Shown: positions 9,405 through 21,630, counted from the stretch's first letter. The stretch is DNA of 64,000 bases from Samsonia erythrinae (GCF_004342665.1 NZ_SMBY01000010.1:45712-109711); one strand, 5' to 3'. A program made the numbers and translations. Notes: a model not told the origin generated them from the sequence alone.

Positions 9405-10289
9405 ATGAAAATTGGTTTTATTGGACTGGGCATTATGGGAAAACCGATGAGTAAAAATCTGCTGAAGGCAGGTTACTCATTAGTCGTGATGGACAGAAAT
9501 CCGGAAACGGTCGCAGATGTGGTTGCTGCGGGCGCAACGGCGGCTGAAACGCCGAAACAGGTTGCCGAACAGAGCGATGTCATCATCACCATGCTGCCGA
9601 ATTCCCCGCATGTTAAAGAGGTGGTGCTGGGAGAGAACGGCGTCATTGACGGCGCGCGTGCCGGCAGCATTGTCGTGGATATGAGCTCAATCGCGCCGCT
9701 TGCCAGCCGTGAAATCGCCGCCGCTCTGGCGGAAAAAGAGATTGCGATGCTGGATGCGCCGGTCAGCGGTGGTGAACCTAAGGCGATTGACGGCACGCTG
9801 TCGGTGATGGTCGGCGGTGACAAAGCGCAGTTTGAGCGCTGTTTTGAGATCCTGAAATCGATGGCGGGTTCCGTGGTACATACCGGCGATATTGGTGCCG
9901 GCAACGTGACCAAACTGGCGAATCAGGTCATTGTGGCGCTGAACATCGCGGCGATGTCGGAAGCGCTGGTGCTGGCGACGAAAGCGGGGGTTAACCCTGA
10001 GCTGGTCTATCAGGCGATCCGCGGCGGACTGGCGGGCAGTACCGTGCTGGATGCCAAGGCGCCGATGGTACTGGATCGCAATTTTAAACCGGGTTTCCGC
10101 ATCGATCTGCATATTAAAGATCTGGCGAACGCGCTGGATACCTCACACGGCGTGGGGGCGCAGTTGCCGTTGACGGCGGCCGTGATGGAGATGATGCAGG
10201 CGCTGAAAGCGGACGATCTGGGATCGGCCGACCACAGTGCGCTGGCTTGTTACTACGAGAAACTGGCTAAAGTTGAAGTATCAAGATAA
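9405..10289 (+). CDS. garR: Tartronate semialdehyde reductase (2-hydroxy-3-oxopropionate reductase)
   Basis: The 294-residue beta-hydroxyacid dehydrogenase reduces tartronate semialdehyde to D-glycerate with NAD(P)H. The N-terminal Rossmann fingerprint GFIGLGIMGKPMSKNL, the substrate-site DAPVSGGE near residue 120 and the catalytic Lys in GAGNVTKLANQ near residue 170 are visible. The start at 9405 follows GAGGTTAGGGCA and begins exactly at the family's MKIGFIGLG; the extra upstream codons are not conserved. It ends 219 bp before garK, a gap holding a strong hairpin and a dispersed repeat. Confidence 0.97.
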   Translation: MKIGFIGLGIMGKPMSKNLLKAGYSLVVMDRNPETVADVVAAGATAAETPKQVAEQSDVIITMLPNSPHVKEVVLGENGVIDGARAGSIVVDMSSIAPLASREIAAALAEKEIAMLDAPVSGGEPKAIDGTLSVMVGGDKAQFERCFEILKSMAGSVVHTGDIGAGNVTKLANQVIVALNIAAMSEALVLATKAGVNPELVYQAIRGGLAGSTVLDAKAPMVLDRNFKPGFRIDLHIKDLANALDTSHGVGAQLPLTAAVMEMMQALKADDLGSADHSALACYYEKLAKVEVSR

Positions 10290-10302
10290 CCAATGGCCGT
10301 GA

Positions 10303-10329
10303 GTCGGCTGGCGCAGGAGGCCAGCCGAC
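10303..10329 (+). terminator. Perfect 10-bp hairpin after garR
   Basis: GTCGGCTGGC (10303-10312) pairs exactly with GCCAGCCGAC (10320-10329). It lies 13 bases after the garR stop. There is no T-run, so it may attenuate or stabilise mRNA rather than end transcription before garK. Confidence 0.5.
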
Positions 10330-10415
10330 CAGCGGATAACCATTCTGATCCACTCAATAGATTTCAGGATCTGCGATTTGCGTTGCAGGACAGTTTGTTC
10401 TCGGTTTGAACAACG

Positions 10416-10445
10416 GACACGCAGCCTGAAATATAACGGGTATTA
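10416..10445 (+). repeat. Dispersed 30-bp intergenic repeat, copy 1
   Basis: The segment contains GCAGCCTGAAATATAACGGG and matches 54896-54925 at 26 of 30 positions. Both copies sit 40-65 bases upstream of a gene start (garK here, nlpD there). Confidence 0.65.
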
Positions 10446-10508
10446 GCGCCGTTTCATGAGCGCGCGGATTATTGATGCAATCGGAACGTTGATGAAATCG
10501 GACCGTTT

Positions 10509-11654
10509 ATGAAAATAGTGATCGCACCGGATTCTTATAAAGAAAGCCTGTCTGCACAAGAGGTTGCCACGCAGATTGAAAAGGGGTTTCGTGAAATCTT
10601 TCCCGATGCCTGCTATGTCAAATTACCCGTTGCAGATGGTGGGGAAGGCACCGTTGAAGCGATGGTTGCAGCGACCAACGGCAGGATTGTCAATGTTAAA
10701 GTCACTGGCCCGTTAGGCGATAAGATCGACGCGTTTTTTGGTCTGTCTGGCGACGAGAAAACGGCCTTCATCGAGATGGCGGCGGCGAGCGGGTTAGAGC
10801 GGGTGCCTTCGCAACAGCGCAATCCGTTAAAAACCACCAGCTATGGCACGGGCGAGCTGATTCGCTGCGCGTTGGATCACGGCGTCAGACACTGCATCAT
10901 CGGTATTGGCGGCAGCGCAACCAATGATGGCGGGTCAGGGATGGTGCAGGCGCTGGGCGCGAAGCTGCTGGATGATAAGGGCGAGCAGATCGGTTTTGGC
11001 GGTGGCGAGCTCGACAAGCTGGTGAGCATTGATATCCGTGAACTGGATGAGCGAATTAAAGGTTGCCGCTTTGAAGTGGCCTGTGATGTAACCAATCCGT
11101 TAACCGGGAAGCAGGGCGCATCGGCGATATTTGGCCCTCAGAAAGGGGCCACGCCGGCCATGATCGAACAGCTGGATAGCGCGCTGAAGCATTATGCGGC
11201 GATCATTCTCCACGATCTGGATATCGCGGTGGAGCAGGTTCCCGGCGCTGGCGCCGCCGGCGGGATGGGGGCGGCGCTTCAGGCGTTTTGCGGTGCCGAA
11301 CTGCGTCAGGGCATTGAGATTGTGACAGAGGCGCTGGGGCTGGATGAACTGGTACGGGATGCCACGCTGGTGATCACCGGGGAAGGGCGTATCGACAGCC
11401 AGACGGTTCACGGCAAGGTTCCGATTGGCGTGGCGCGGGTCGCCAAACAGTATAATAAACCCGTGATTGGCATTGCAGGCAGCCTGACGGCAGATGTCGG
11501 CGTCGTCCATGAACATGGTCTGGACGCTGTATTCAGCGTGCTTTACAACATCTGTTCTTTAGAAGAAGCGCTGGATAACGCGGCGGAAAACGTGCGGATG
11601 GCGGCGCGGAATATCGCCGCCACGATCCGTCTGGCGCAGTCCGTCTCGCGCTGA
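10509..11654 (+). CDS. garK: Glycerate 2-kinase (EC 2.7.1.165)
   Basis: The 381-residue GarK/GlxK-family kinase phosphorylates D-glycerate to 2-phosphoglycerate, closing the diacid pathway. Visible blocks are the N-terminal APDSYKESLSAQEVA, PVADGGEGTVEAMVAAT, GIGGSATNDGGSGM and the C-terminal ITGEGRIDSQT. It is distinct from GLYK-type kinases. It starts 219 bp after garR and may be cotranscribed or have its own start. Downstream lies a repeat-filled region convergent with barA. Confidence 0.95.
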   Translation: MKIVIAPDSYKESLSAQEVATQIEKGFREIFPDACYVKLPVADGGEGTVEAMVAATNGRIVNVKVTGPLGDKIDAFFGLSGDEKTAFIEMAAASGLERVPSQQRNPLKTTSYGTGELIRCALDHGVRHCIIGIGGSATNDGGSGMVQALGAKLLDDKGEQIGFGGGELDKLVSIDIRELDERIKGCRFEVACDVTNPLTGKQGASAIFGPQKGATPAMIEQLDSALKHYAAIILHDLDIAVEQVPGAGAAGGMGAALQAFCGAELRQGIEIVTEALGLDELVRDATLVITGEGRIDSQTVHGKVPIGVARVAKQYNKPVIGIAGSLTADVGVVHEHGLDAVFSVLYNICSLEEALDNAAENVRMAARNIAATIRLAQSVSR

Positions 11655-11685
11655 GCGCCATCGTGATTTGGTAGGGACTAGATTC

Positions 11686-11723
11686 AATGTCGACCTTACT
11701 AAATAATGTCGGCTTTACTAAAT
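11686..11723 (+). repeat. Tandem 19-bp duplication
   Basis: Two adjacent 19-bp units (11686-11704 and 11705-11723), each ending TTACTAAAT, match at 17 of 19 positions. They lie just after garK at the edge of the larger intergenic repeat. Confidence 0.6.
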
Positions 11724-11745
11724 ATTGTATGCAGACGTAGACGCG

Positions 11746-12017
11746 GAGACGGTTTCGTGCGCCACAATACTGATATTTCATGCTACTTCGCAGCACGCGC
11801 CCGACACGGGGAGGCTCAAACGCCGCTCGCCCCGTTACCCCTGGGCTTTCGGCGTAAATTATGCCGCTAACGCGGTACCCTCGTCGGTATCTGGCTTAAC
11901 GGAGCGATTGCGACACGATTACTCGCCCCATAAATGGGGCTCGCCCTTCGGGCCAGCACGTGGCGCAAGTTTTCGTCGCGTCCTGCGGCTCATCCTAAGC
12001 CAGCTACCTCCTCAGCG
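11746..12017 (+). repeat. Dispersed intergenic repeat, copy A
   Basis: The 11655-12090 gap between garK and barA has no recognisable gene. It is homologous to 18666-18904 read on the opposite strand: GGTTTCGTGCGC near the start, an exact 16-bp match at 11796-11811, then CGCCCCGT, ACCCC, a GCGTAAATTATGCCGC-like block and CTCATCCTA near the end. A 121-codon open frame covers it but looks like repeat translation, not a protein. Confidence 0.75.
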
Positions 12018-12090
12018 CCCGATAACGGCAAAACCCACGATGTTCTCCTGTGCTTGTGACGAAGAGACAGAGCTATGCCGGGAATATTGA

Positions 12091-14886
12091 TTACGGGTGT
12101 AGCGGTTTGATATGCGGCTGGGCGGCTTTGTTGACGTTTTCAATCTCATCAAGCAGTTCCAGCCATTCAGGTTCCAGCTCGCTGGCGTGAATACCTTTAG
12201 ACAACTGTTGCTCCAGATAGCGGCAAATACGTTTCAGGCGCGGAACGCCGCTGTAGCTGCAACTGCCATGCAGTTTATGGATCAGTTCGATAATGTTTTC
12301 ATCCGTCTGACCATTCAGCTCGTTTTCTACCTTCTGACGCACCTCCGGCAGGAAATCCAGCAGCATTTGCAACAGGTCACGCGCCAGTTCGGGTTTATTG
12401 GCCGCCTGCTGTTGCGCCAATGCCCAGTCAAGCGACAACTGGCTGTCGTCATGCTCGCTCAGTAGGCCGGAGATATCGCCTTGTTCCCGCGTTGGCGGAT
12501 CCTGACGCGCATGGCGCGTCAGCACGCTTTTTAGCATCTGCTCGTCTATCGGTTTAGCCAGATAGTCATCCATTCCAGAGCGCAGCAGGTGTTCGCGCTC
12601 ATCAGCCATGGTTTGTGCCGTCACGGCGATGATCGGCGTGGTGACATGGTGGGGGATCTGACGGATCAGTTCGCAGGCGCGTATGCCGTCCATTCCCGGC
12701 ATCTGAATATCCATGAGGATGATATCGATGTGGTGTTTTTTGGCCTGTGAAATGGCATCCGGCCCGTTCTCACAGAGGATAATGGTGTCGACCTGCTCTT
12801 CCAGCAGCGTACCAATCAGTTTCAGGTTCGCGGGATTGTCATCAACCGCCATCACGCTAAGCGGCAATCGGACCGGATGGGGAGCGGCACTTTGGTTCGA
12901 TGCCGCGTTATCCGTCAGCGGCGCGTGGGGAAATAGCGTGCTGTCCTGTAATAATGGCAGCAGGCGTTGCGCGGCGATCGGTTTACTCAGACAGGCATGC
13001 ACGCCGAAGGTTTTCAACTGTTCGGCATCCATTTGCGCCAGACTCGGCAGCGCCATCATCACGTAGGGCGCGCGGCGGCAGACATCACGCAGTCTGGGCA
13101 TGTAATCGAGCAGCGTATTGCGATATTGCACGGGAATGCCGAGCAGCAGAATATCAAACTCCTCTTCCGGCAGTTGCTCCAGCGTCGGGCTGTGGCTCAC
13201 TATCAGCGGCGTCTGGCTCAGGATATCCAGCGTGGCCTGTGCGGCGATAGGATGGTATTCCACGTAGGCCAGACGTTTGCCTTGCAGCATCGTGTAGACG
13301 GGCTCGGTGGGAACCGCGTGCGGGTTGAGCGCCAGCGTAATGTGGAACCAGAACGTCGACCCTTTGTTGAGCTGGCTTTGGAAACTGATATGGCCGCCCA
13401 TTTCTTTGACTAAACGCTGGGTGATGACCAGTCCGAGTCCCGTACCGCCATGACGCCGTGAAATACTGGTGTCGGCCTGACGAAAAGCCTGAAACAGCTG
13501 CGATTGCTGCAATTCGGCGATGCCGATACCGGTATCGCGGATCTGCACTTCCAACTGCACCTGGTTTTGCTCCTGCCGACGCTTCTCGACCCGAATATCA
13601 ATATTGCCCTGCTCGGTAAATTTAATCGCGTTACCCAGCAGGTTGGTGATGATTTGCTGTATGCGCAGGGGATCGCCGACGAACTGTTGGGGAACGTCAT
13701 TCTGAATGCTGAGCGTCAGTTCCAACCCTTTTTCATGGGCAGTATGCGCCAGTAACATCACGACTTCATCCAGCGTGTTATGCAATGAGAAGGGGATATC
13801 TTCCAGCACCAGTTTTCCGGCTTCCAGTTTGGAGAAATCCAGTACGTCGTTAATAATGTTCAGCAGGTTATTGGCGGAACGTTCGATGGTGAGCAGATAG
13901 TCGGTTTGCGTCGGGTTCAGCGGTGTTTTCAACGTCTGGCGGGTGAAACCGATCACGCCATTCAGCGGTGTTCTCAATTCGTGAGACATATTGGCCAGAA
14001 ATTCCGACTTGATGCGCGCGGCTTCCTGCGCCCGTTTTTTGGCCAGATCCAGCTCAACGTTTTGGATCTCCATCTGCTCCAGCGTTTCCCGCAGATCGTA
14101 GGTCGCCTGATCGATGTTTTGCTGCATCTCTTCATGATAGGCGGTCAGCGACATCGCCATGGAGTTAATGCCGTTTTTCAACATATCCAACTCGCCGAGC
14201 ATGTCGCCTTCCACCCGGCTATCCAACTGGCCACGGCGTATACGATCGACCGTGTCCACCATATTACGGATGGGGGCGGTGACGTCTCGCATCAGGCGAT
14301 AAGCGAAGAAGACCGCCGCGCCCAGAGACAACAGCAGCAAGATCGCGGCGATGAAGATTTCCTGATACTGCTGAAGCCGAATGGTGCTGGTGTCCAGCTC
14401 TATCACCAGATAACCCATGGGGGTGGTCTGGCCGGACTGCGCGGGCGCCGTTTCGCGGGGCGCGAACTCTCTGTCAATGGCGATCGGCATATGAAGAATC
14501 AGAGCGTCATCGGTGTAATGCAGGTGCATCTTATTGCCAGAGAAGTCATCGTTGTTGAGCAACTGTAATGGAACGTTATTGCGTACATTGGTCGTGGCCA
14601 GTAGCTGGTTATGCGCATCGAACACGCTGATGGTGCGAATAATCGCGGAGTGTTGGCGATGAAGCGTATTGATCAACGGCGGGATCGCCTCCGTCTGACG
14701 ATGGGTAATGGCGTAAGCGGTGATCGTCGCCAGCGGTTCAATGATGCTGGTGCCGGAGTTAGCCAACTGCGACTGCAACTGGTTGTAACGGTGGATAACG
14801 AAAAATGTACTGAGCAACAGCCCGATCATGAGCGTCGGAGCCAAAATCAGTATCAACATCCGTGCACGAAGACTGTATTTGGTCAT
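12091..14886 (-). CDS. barA: Hybrid sensor histidine kinase BarA (GacS/ExpS type)
   Basis: The 931-residue tripartite kinase has a TM near 10-31, a periplasmic sensor to ~175, a second TM near 177-195, HAMP to ~250, HisKA with phospho-His in [10 protein letters not shown] (about H302), an ATPase domain (NAIKFT, DTGIGI, GGTGLGL), a degenerate receiver near 535-645, a true receiver (VDDNPANL; phospho-Asp about D726 in [13 protein letters not shown] in LAKPID), and an HPt domain ([11 protein letters not shown], His about 873). It signals to UvrY/GacA and the csr/rsm small RNAs. In soft-rot bacteria this system governs exoenzymes and virulence. It lies next to and divergent from rlmD, as in E. 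coli. Confidence 0.97.
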   Translation of the reverse strand: MTKYSLRARMLILILAPTLMIGLLLSTFFVIHRYNQLQSQLANSGTSIIEPLATITAYAITHRQTEAIPPLINTLHRQHSAIIRTISVFDAHNQLLATTNVRNNVPLQLLNNDDFSGNKMHLHYTDDALILHMPIAIDREFAPRETAPAQSGQTTPMGYLVIELDTSTIRLQQYQEIFIAAILLLLSLGAAVFFAYRLMRDVTAPIRNMVDTVDRIRRGQLDSRVEGDMLGELDMLKNGINSMAMSLTAYHEEMQQNIDQATYDLRETLEQMEIQNVELDLAKKRAQEAARIKSEFLANMSHELRTPLNGVIGFTRQTLKTPLNPTQTDYLLTIERSANNLLNIINDVLDFSKLEAGKLVLEDIPFSLHNTLDEVVMLLAHTAHEKGLELTLSIQNDVPQQFVGDPLRIQQIITNLLGNAIKFTEQGNIDIRVEKRRQEQNQVQLEVQIRDTGIGIAELQQSQLFQAFRQADTSISRRHGGTGLGLVITQRLVKEMGGHISFQSQLNKGSTFWFHITLALNPHAVPTEPVYTMLQGKRLAYVEYHPIAAQATLDILSQTPLIVSHSPTLEQLPEEEFDILLLGIPVQYRNTLLDYMPRLRDVCRRAPYVMMALPSLAQMDAEQLKTFGVHACLSKPIAAQRLLPLLQDSTLFPHAPLTDNAASNQSAAPHPVRLPLSVMAVDDNPANLKLIGTLLEEQVDTIILCENGPDAISQAKKHHIDIILMDIQMPGMDGIRACELIRQIPHHVTTPIIAVTAQTMADEREHLLRSGMDDYLAKPIDEQMLKSVLTRHARQDPPTREQGDISGLLSEHDDSQLSLDWALAQQQAANKPELARDLLQMLLDFLPEVRQKVENELNGQTDENIIELIHKLHGSCSYSGVPRLKRICRYLEQQLSKGIHASELEPEWLELLDEIENVNKAAQPHIKPLHP

Positions 14887-14979
14887 GAGGTTCCAATGTG
14901 GGAGAATTAAAGGATATCGGGCACCCTTACATGTATCGGGTATAACCGTTCAACTCAAGAGATAAATCGATAGTACATT

Positions 14980-16332
14980 ATGGCGCAATTCTACTCTCCC
15001 AACCGGCGTGTGACGACCCGGAAAGCGGTTCCCGCTAAAACGCTCACGGTAACGGCAACGTCACTTGACCCGTTTGGTCAGGGCGTCGCTCGTCATGAAG
15101 GAAAGGCGGTGTTCGTCACGGGGCTGTTGCCGGGAGAACAGGCTGAGATTCAACTGACGGAAGAAAAACGTCAGTTCGCGCACGCCAAACTGAAACGCAT
15201 CCTGACGCGAAGCCTACAGCGTGTTGAACCGCGATGCCCCCACTTTACCCGCTGCGGCGGCTGCCAACAGCAGCACGCGGATATTGCGCTACAGCAGGCG
15301 AGTAAAATGGCGGCGTTGGCGCGCATGATGGTTCGGGAAACGGGGGACGAACCCCCTGCCGTGTCGCTGATCGCCGGCACACCCTATGCCTACCGGAGAC
15401 GCGCGCGGCTTGCGTTATACTTTCAGGCGAAAGCGCGGCGTTTGTTGATGGGATATCGGCAGTCGGCCTCGCACGATCTTGTGGATATTGATGCGTGCCC
15501 GGTGCTGCGCCCTGAACTTGAAGCGTTGTTGCGCCCGCTGCGCGCGTGCCTGAACCAGCTCAGTGCGGTGGCGCGGTTGGGGCATGTCGAGTTGGTACAG
15601 GCGGATAATGGCCCGTTGCTGGTGCTGAGGCATCTCGATCCGCTACAGCATGCCGATGAGCAGCGGCTGCGTGATTTTGCTCGTCAGCATGGGGTTGCGG
15701 TCTATCTGGCGTCGGATGCCGACACCTTGCGCTGTCTGCATGGCGAGGCGCCGGTGTATCACGTTGCCGGGCTGACGCTGGCATTCAGCCCGCGTGATTT
15801 TATTCAGGTGAATGATGCGGTGAACCAGCAGATGGTCGCACAGGCGCTGGCATGGCTGGATGTGCAACCACAGGATCGGGTATTAGATCTGTTCTGCGGC
15901 ATGGGGAATTTTACGCTGCCGCTGGCGCAGCGCGCCGCCAGTGTTGTCGGTGTTGAAGGTGTGCCCGCGCTGGTGGAAAAAGGGCGCGAGAATGCCCGGC
16001 GCAATGCGCTGGGCAATGTCACATTTTCTCACCAAAATCTTGAAGATGATGTTATGCAACAGCCGTGGGCGGCCCAGAGTTTTGATAAGATATTACTCGA
16101 TCCGTCACGCGCGGGCGCGGCAGGATTGATGGAGCGAATCGCCAGTCTGGCGCCGGAACGGGTGGTGTACGTTTCCTGTAACCCCACGACGCTGGCGCGC
16201 GATAGCAACGTTTTACTGACGGCAGGTTTCAGGCTGGCAAACGTCGCGATGTTGGATATGTTTCCACATACCGGGCACCTTGAATCGATGGCGCTGTTTT
16301 TGCGTGATTCCAGCACGCGTAAGACGCGATAA
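14980..16332 (+). CDS. rlmD: 23S rRNA (uracil(1939)-C5)-methyltransferase
   Basis: The 450-residue RumA/RlmD protein methylates U1939 of 23S rRNA using S-adenosylmethionine. An N-terminal TRAM domain ([22 protein letters not shown], in part) precedes iron-sulfur cysteines in [14 protein letters not shown] near residue 86-97. The C-terminal methyltransferase has [14 protein letters not shown] and the catalytic Cys in [14 protein letters not shown]. It is divergent from barA by 93 bp and 56 bp upstream of relA, the conserved enteric order. Confidence 0.97.
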   Translation: MAQFYSPNRRVTTRKAVPAKTLTVTATSLDPFGQGVARHEGKAVFVTGLLPGEQAEIQLTEEKRQFAHAKLKRILTRSLQRVEPRCPHFTRCGGCQQQHADIALQQASKMAALARMMVRETGDEPPAVSLIAGTPYAYRRRARLALYFQAKARRLLMGYRQSASHDLVDIDACPVLRPELEALLRPLRACLNQLSAVARLGHVELVQADNGPLLVLRHLDPLQHADEQRLRDFARQHGVAVYLASDADTLRCLHGEAPVYHVAGLTLAFSPRDFIQVNDAVNQQMVAQALAWLDVQPQDRVLDLFCGMGNFTLPLAQRAASVVGVEGVPALVEKGRENARRNALGNVTFSHQNLEDDVMQQPWAAQSFDKILLDPSRAGAAGLMERIASLAPERVVYVSCNPTTLARDSNVLLTAGFRLANVAMLDMFPHTGHLESMALFLRDSSTRKTR

Positions 16333-16388
16333 GCCGCAGGCGCATGTTGTTGTCGTTCGCAAGGTGAAGGGTAACGTAGGGAGAGATT

Positions 16389-18629
16389 ATGGTTGCGGTA
16401 AGAAGTGCACATTTGAATACGGCAGGCGAGTTCGTGCCTGATGCGTGGATTGCTTCACTCGGCATTGCCAGCCAGCAATCGTGTGAGCGTTTAGCCGAAA
16501 CCTGGCGTTACTGTGAGAAGCAAACGCAAAATCAACCTGATGCATCGCTGCTGCTGTGGCGCGGCATCGAAATGGTGGAAATCCTGTCCACGCTCAGTAT
16601 GGACAACGACAGCATGCGCGCGGCGCTGCTCTTCCCGCTGGCGGATGCCAACGTCGTCGATGAGGCGACGCTGGAGGAGGCGTTTGGCAAAAACATCGTG
16701 GATTTGGTGCATGGCGTGCGCGATATGGATGCCATTCGCCAGCTCAAAGCAACGCAGCACGATTCAGGCGCCTCTGAACAGGTTGATAACATCCGCCGTA
16801 TGCTACTGGCGATGGTGGAAGATTTCCGCTGCGTGGTGATCAAGCTTGCCGAGCGGATCGCGCATCTGCGTGAAGTGAAGGATGCTCCGGAAGAAGAGCG
16901 GGTGCTGGCGGCCAAGGAGTGTACCAATATCTACGCGCCGCTGGCTAACCGGCTGGGCATCGGACAGTTGAAATGGGAGCTGGAGGATTTCTGCTTCCGC
17001 TATCTGCACCCTGAGGAATATAAAAAAATCGCCAAACTGCTGCACGAGCGCCGTATCGATCGCGCGCAGTATATTGACGATTTTGTCAAAACGCTGCGCG
17101 ACGCCATGAAAAAAGAGGGCGTGCAGGCGGAAATTTACGGCCGTCCCAAACATATTTACAGCATCTGGCGCAAGATGCAGAAGAAAGCGCTGTCGTTTGA
17201 TGAACTCTTTGATGTGCGCGCGGTGCGGATTGTTGTTGAACGCTTGCAGGACTGCTATGGCGCGCTGGGTATCGTGCACACGCACTATCGCCATCTGCCA
17301 GACGAGTTTGACGATTATGTCGCGAACCCAAAACCGAATGGCTATCAGTCTATTCACACCGTGGTGTTGGGGCCGGGCGGGAAGACGCTTGAAATTCAGA
17401 TCCGCACGCGGCAGATGCATGAAGATGCCGAACTGGGCGTCGCGGCGCACTGGAAATACAAAGAAGGCACCGTGGCGGGAGGCCGTTCTGGTTATGAGGG
17501 GAGAATCGCCTGGCTGCGTAAACTTCTTGCCTGGCAGGAAGAGGTGGCGGATTCGAATGACATGCTTGATGAAGTTCGCAGTCAGGTCTTCGACGATCGC
17601 GTCTATGTCTTTACGCCGAAAGGCGACGTGGTGGATCTTCCCGCGGGATCGACGCCGCTGGATTTTGCCTATCACATCCACAGCGACATCGGGCACCGTT
17701 GCATCGGGGCGAAAGTCGGCGGGCGCATTGTGCCGTTTACCTACCAACTGCAAATGGGCGATCAGATTGAAATCATCACCCAGAAGCAGCCGAATCCAAG
17801 CCGCGACTGGTTGAATCCTAATCTGGGGTACATCACGACCAGCCGCGGGCGTTCCAAGATCCAGAACTGGTTCCGCAAGCAAGATCGCGACAAGAATATT
17901 CTGGCGGGACGGCAGATTCTGGATGATGAACTGTCGCATCTTGGCATCAGCCTGAAAGCCGCAGAGAAATTGCTGTTACCGCGCTACAACGTGAACTCGC
18001 TGGATGAGCTGCTGGCTTCGATCGGCGGCGGCGATATTCGCTTAAATCAGATGGTGAATTTCCTGCAATCGCAGTTGAATCAACCGAGCGCGGAAGAGCA
18101 GGATCGGGAAGCGCTGCGTCAGTTGACGCAGAAATCCATGCAGCCGCCGGCGCGCAGCAATAACAGTAAAGACAACGGGCGCATCGTGGTTGAAGGCGTT
18201 GGTAATCTGATGCATCACATCGCCCGCTGCTGCCAGCCGATTCCGGGAGATGACATCACCGGGTTTATCACCCGTGGACGGGGCATTTCGATTCACCGCG
18301 CTGACTGTGAACAGCTGGACGAGCTGCGCGCCAGTGCGCCGGAGCGGATTGTGGATGCCGTGTGGGGCGAAAGCTACTCCAGCGGCTATTCACTGGTGGT
18401 AAGAGTGATTGCCAACGATCGCAGCGGCCTGCTGCGTGATATCACCACGATTCTGGCGAATGAAAAGGTCAATGTACTGGGCGTCGCCAGCCGTAGCGAC
18501 ACCAAACAGCAGCTGGCGACGATTGATATGGATATCGAGATTTATAACTTGCAAGTGTTGAGCCGCATTCTGGCGAAGCTCAACCAACTGCCGGATGTGA
18601 TTGATGCGCGGCGCCAGCAGGGGGCGTAA
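16389..18629 (+). CDS. relA: GTP pyrophosphokinase RelA
   Basis: The 746-residue ribosome-associated synthase makes (p)ppGpp when uncharged tRNA enters the A site. The N-terminal hydrolase domain is the inactive RelA form (FPLADA in place of the HD motif). The synthetase domain has the RelA-type acidic ExDD motif (DEFDD near residue 305) and NGYQSIHT. TGS (VYVFTPKGDVVDLP), a Cys-rich ZFD part (ARCCQPIPGDD) and a C-terminal ACT domain follow. GGGAGAG precedes the ATG. In soft-rot enterobacteria the alarmone affects virulence output together with the BarA/Rsm pathway encoded next door; that link is family-level knowledge. Confidence 0.97.
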   Translation: MVAVRSAHLNTAGEFVPDAWIASLGIASQQSCERLAETWRYCEKQTQNQPDASLLLWRGIEMVEILSTLSMDNDSMRAALLFPLADANVVDEATLEEAFGKNIVDLVHGVRDMDAIRQLKATQHDSGASEQVDNIRRMLLAMVEDFRCVVIKLAERIAHLREVKDAPEEERVLAAKECTNIYAPLANRLGIGQLKWELEDFCFRYLHPEEYKKIAKLLHERRIDRAQYIDDFVKTLRDAMKKEGVQAEIYGRPKHIYSIWRKMQKKALSFDELFDVRAVRIVVERLQDCYGALGIVHTHYRHLPDEFDDYVANPKPNGYQSIHTVVLGPGGKTLEIQIRTRQMHEDAELGVAAHWKYKEGTVAGGRSGYEGRIAWLRKLLAWQEEVADSNDMLDEVRSQVFDDRVYVFTPKGDVVDLPAGSTPLDFAYHIHSDIGHRCIGAKVGGRIVPFTYQLQMGDQIEIITQKQPNPSRDWLNPNLGYITTSRGRSKIQNWFRKQDRDKNILAGRQILDDELSHLGISLKAAEKLLLPRYNVNSLDELLASIGGGDIRLNQMVNFLQSQLNQPSAEEQDREALRQLTQKSMQPPARSNNSKDNGRIVVEGVGNLMHHIARCCQPIPGDDITGFITRGRGISIHRADCEQLDELRASAPERIVDAVWGESYSSGYSLVVRVIANDRSGLLRDITTILANEKVNVLGVASRSDTKQQLATIDMDIEIYNLQVLSRILAKLNQLPDVIDARRQQGA

Positions 18630-18665
18630 ATGATGGTTTTGTGTTTTGCCTCAAGCGTAAAAATT

Positions 18666-18904
18666 ACGCTGAGGAAACACAGCCATCTAGGATGAGTGGC
18701 ATGGATGCTACGAAAGTCGCTGCCGCGTAGGGAACGCGTCAGCGACGGTCCTCCAGATGGCTGTATTTCCGAAGGCACCGCGAAGCGGCGTAATTCCCGC
18801 GTAAAAGACTGGGGTCACGGGGCGGCGTCGATTGGACGCCCCGTGTCGGGCGCGACGCAGTTGCGGAAATGATCGTTGGAATATATCGCGCACGAAACCT
18901 CTCC
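18666..18904 (-). repeat. Dispersed intergenic repeat, copy B (inverted)
   Basis: The relA-mazG gap (324 bp) is mostly this repeat. Read on the minus strand it runs parallel to copy A (11746-12017), with the exact 16-bp match at 18839-18854 and shared flanks. Its end is palindromic: GCGTAA and TTACGC pair around 18654-18669. No gene is seen in it. Confidence 0.75.
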
Positions 18905-18953
18905 AGCTTGTCTGCAATCTTCGTAAAAATAATTTTTGATTTTCAGGAATATT

Positions 18954-19766
18954 ATGACTGTATCTTTGACGAACGTATCCGCCGTCGAGCGCCTGCTCGC
19001 CATCATGAAAACCCTGCGCGATCCCGAAAATGGCTGCCCGTGGGACAAGAAGCAGACCTTTGACACCATTGCGCCCTACACGCTGGAAGAGACTTACGAA
19101 GTGTTGGATGCCATCAGCCGTCAGGATTTTGACGATTTGCGCGGTGAGTTGGGGGATTTACTGTTTCAGGTCGTGTTTTATGCGCAAATGGCGCAGGAGA
19201 AAGGGCTGTTCGATTTCTCTGACGTATGTAACGCCATCAGCGACAAACTGGAACGCCGCCATCCGCATATTTTCGGGGAACTGACGCTGACGGACAGCGA
19301 CGCCGTACTGGCAAACTGGGAGCAAACCAAGGCGCAGGAGCGTGCAAAAAAAGATCGTCACTCGCCGCTGGACGATATTCCGGAAGCGCTGCCGGCGCTC
19401 ATGAAAGCGCAAAAAATTCAGCAGCGTTGTGCATCAGTTGGCTTCGATTGGGACTCGCTGGGGCCGGTGCTCGATAAAGTGTATGAAGAGATCGATGAAG
19501 TGATGTTCGAGGCGCGTCAAGCCGTTGTCGATGAAGAAAAACTGGGTGAAGAGATTGGTGATTTATTCTTCGCCACCGTCAATCTTTCCCGTCATCTGGG
19601 ACACAAGGCTGAAAATGCATTACAGGCGGCAAACCGTAAATTCACGCGTCGATTTCGCGAGGTAGAACAAATCATTATCGCATCGGGTAAAACGCTGGAA
19701 CAGGCAACGCTGGAAGAAATGGACGCGGCGTGGAATCAGGTGAAAAAACGAGAAATTAGCGGTTAG
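18954..19766 (+). CDS. mazG: Nucleoside triphosphate pyrophosphohydrolase MazG
   Basis: The 270-residue all-alpha NTP pyrophosphatase hydrolyses NTPs/dNTPs to NMPs. It has two MazG repeats, an N-terminal one with CPWDKKQTF and EETYEVLDAI...ELGDLLFQ, and a C-terminal one with KVYEEIDEVMFE and EEIGDLFFATVN carrying the metal-binding acidic clusters. ATG 18954 follows CAGGAATATT; an earlier ATG at 18936 is not backed by similarity. In E. coli MazG lowers ppGpp level, and it follows relA (there with mazEF between, absent here). Confidence 0.95.
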   Translation: MTVSLTNVSAVERLLAIMKTLRDPENGCPWDKKQTFDTIAPYTLEETYEVLDAISRQDFDDLRGELGDLLFQVVFYAQMAQEKGLFDFSDVCNAISDKLERRHPHIFGELTLTDSDAVLANWEQTKAQERAKKDRHSPLDDIPEALPALMKAQKIQQRCASVGFDWDSLGPVLDKVYEEIDEVMFEARQAVVDEEKLGEEIGDLFFATVNLSRHLGHKAENALQAANRKFTRRFREVEQIIIASGKTLEQATLEEMDAAWNQVKKREISG

Positions 19767-19909
19767 AAGGTATTAAGTAAGGAAAGGGGTGTTTGTCTAT
19801 TTTTTGATATTTAACCATTTGTTTTTAAATGCGATTGATTATCGTATTTGTTGTGGTTTTGTCTCATCCTCACGCGTGCTGAAATCGCCACATTGTGTAA
19901 AACGAACAT

Positions 19910-19938
19910 TTGTGGCGCTCATCAGGTTCAGGTATACT
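19910..19938 (+). promoter_or_regulatory. Candidate pyrG promoter
   Basis: TTGTGG (19910-19915) and TATACT (19933-19938) with 17-bp spacing lie 55 bp before pyrG. The -10 is close to consensus; the -35 is weak. Confidence 0.5.
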
Positions 19939-19977
19939 ACTTTCCCGTCTTGGTACTTCCATCGTCTTTAAACCTAA

Positions 19978-21630
<1,653 letters not shown>

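Noticed and set aside
11725..12090. 121-codon plus-strand open frame between garK and barA
   Set aside because: It lies almost wholly in repeat copy A, has no ribosome site and no recognisable domain; it is likely repeat translation.
13906..14568. 220-codon plus-strand open frame
   Set aside because: Antisense to barA, His/Gln-rich composition typical of a shadow frame.
16803..17939. 378-codon minus-strand open frame
   Set aside because: It is antisense to relA, a fully supported gene; codon-pattern shadow.
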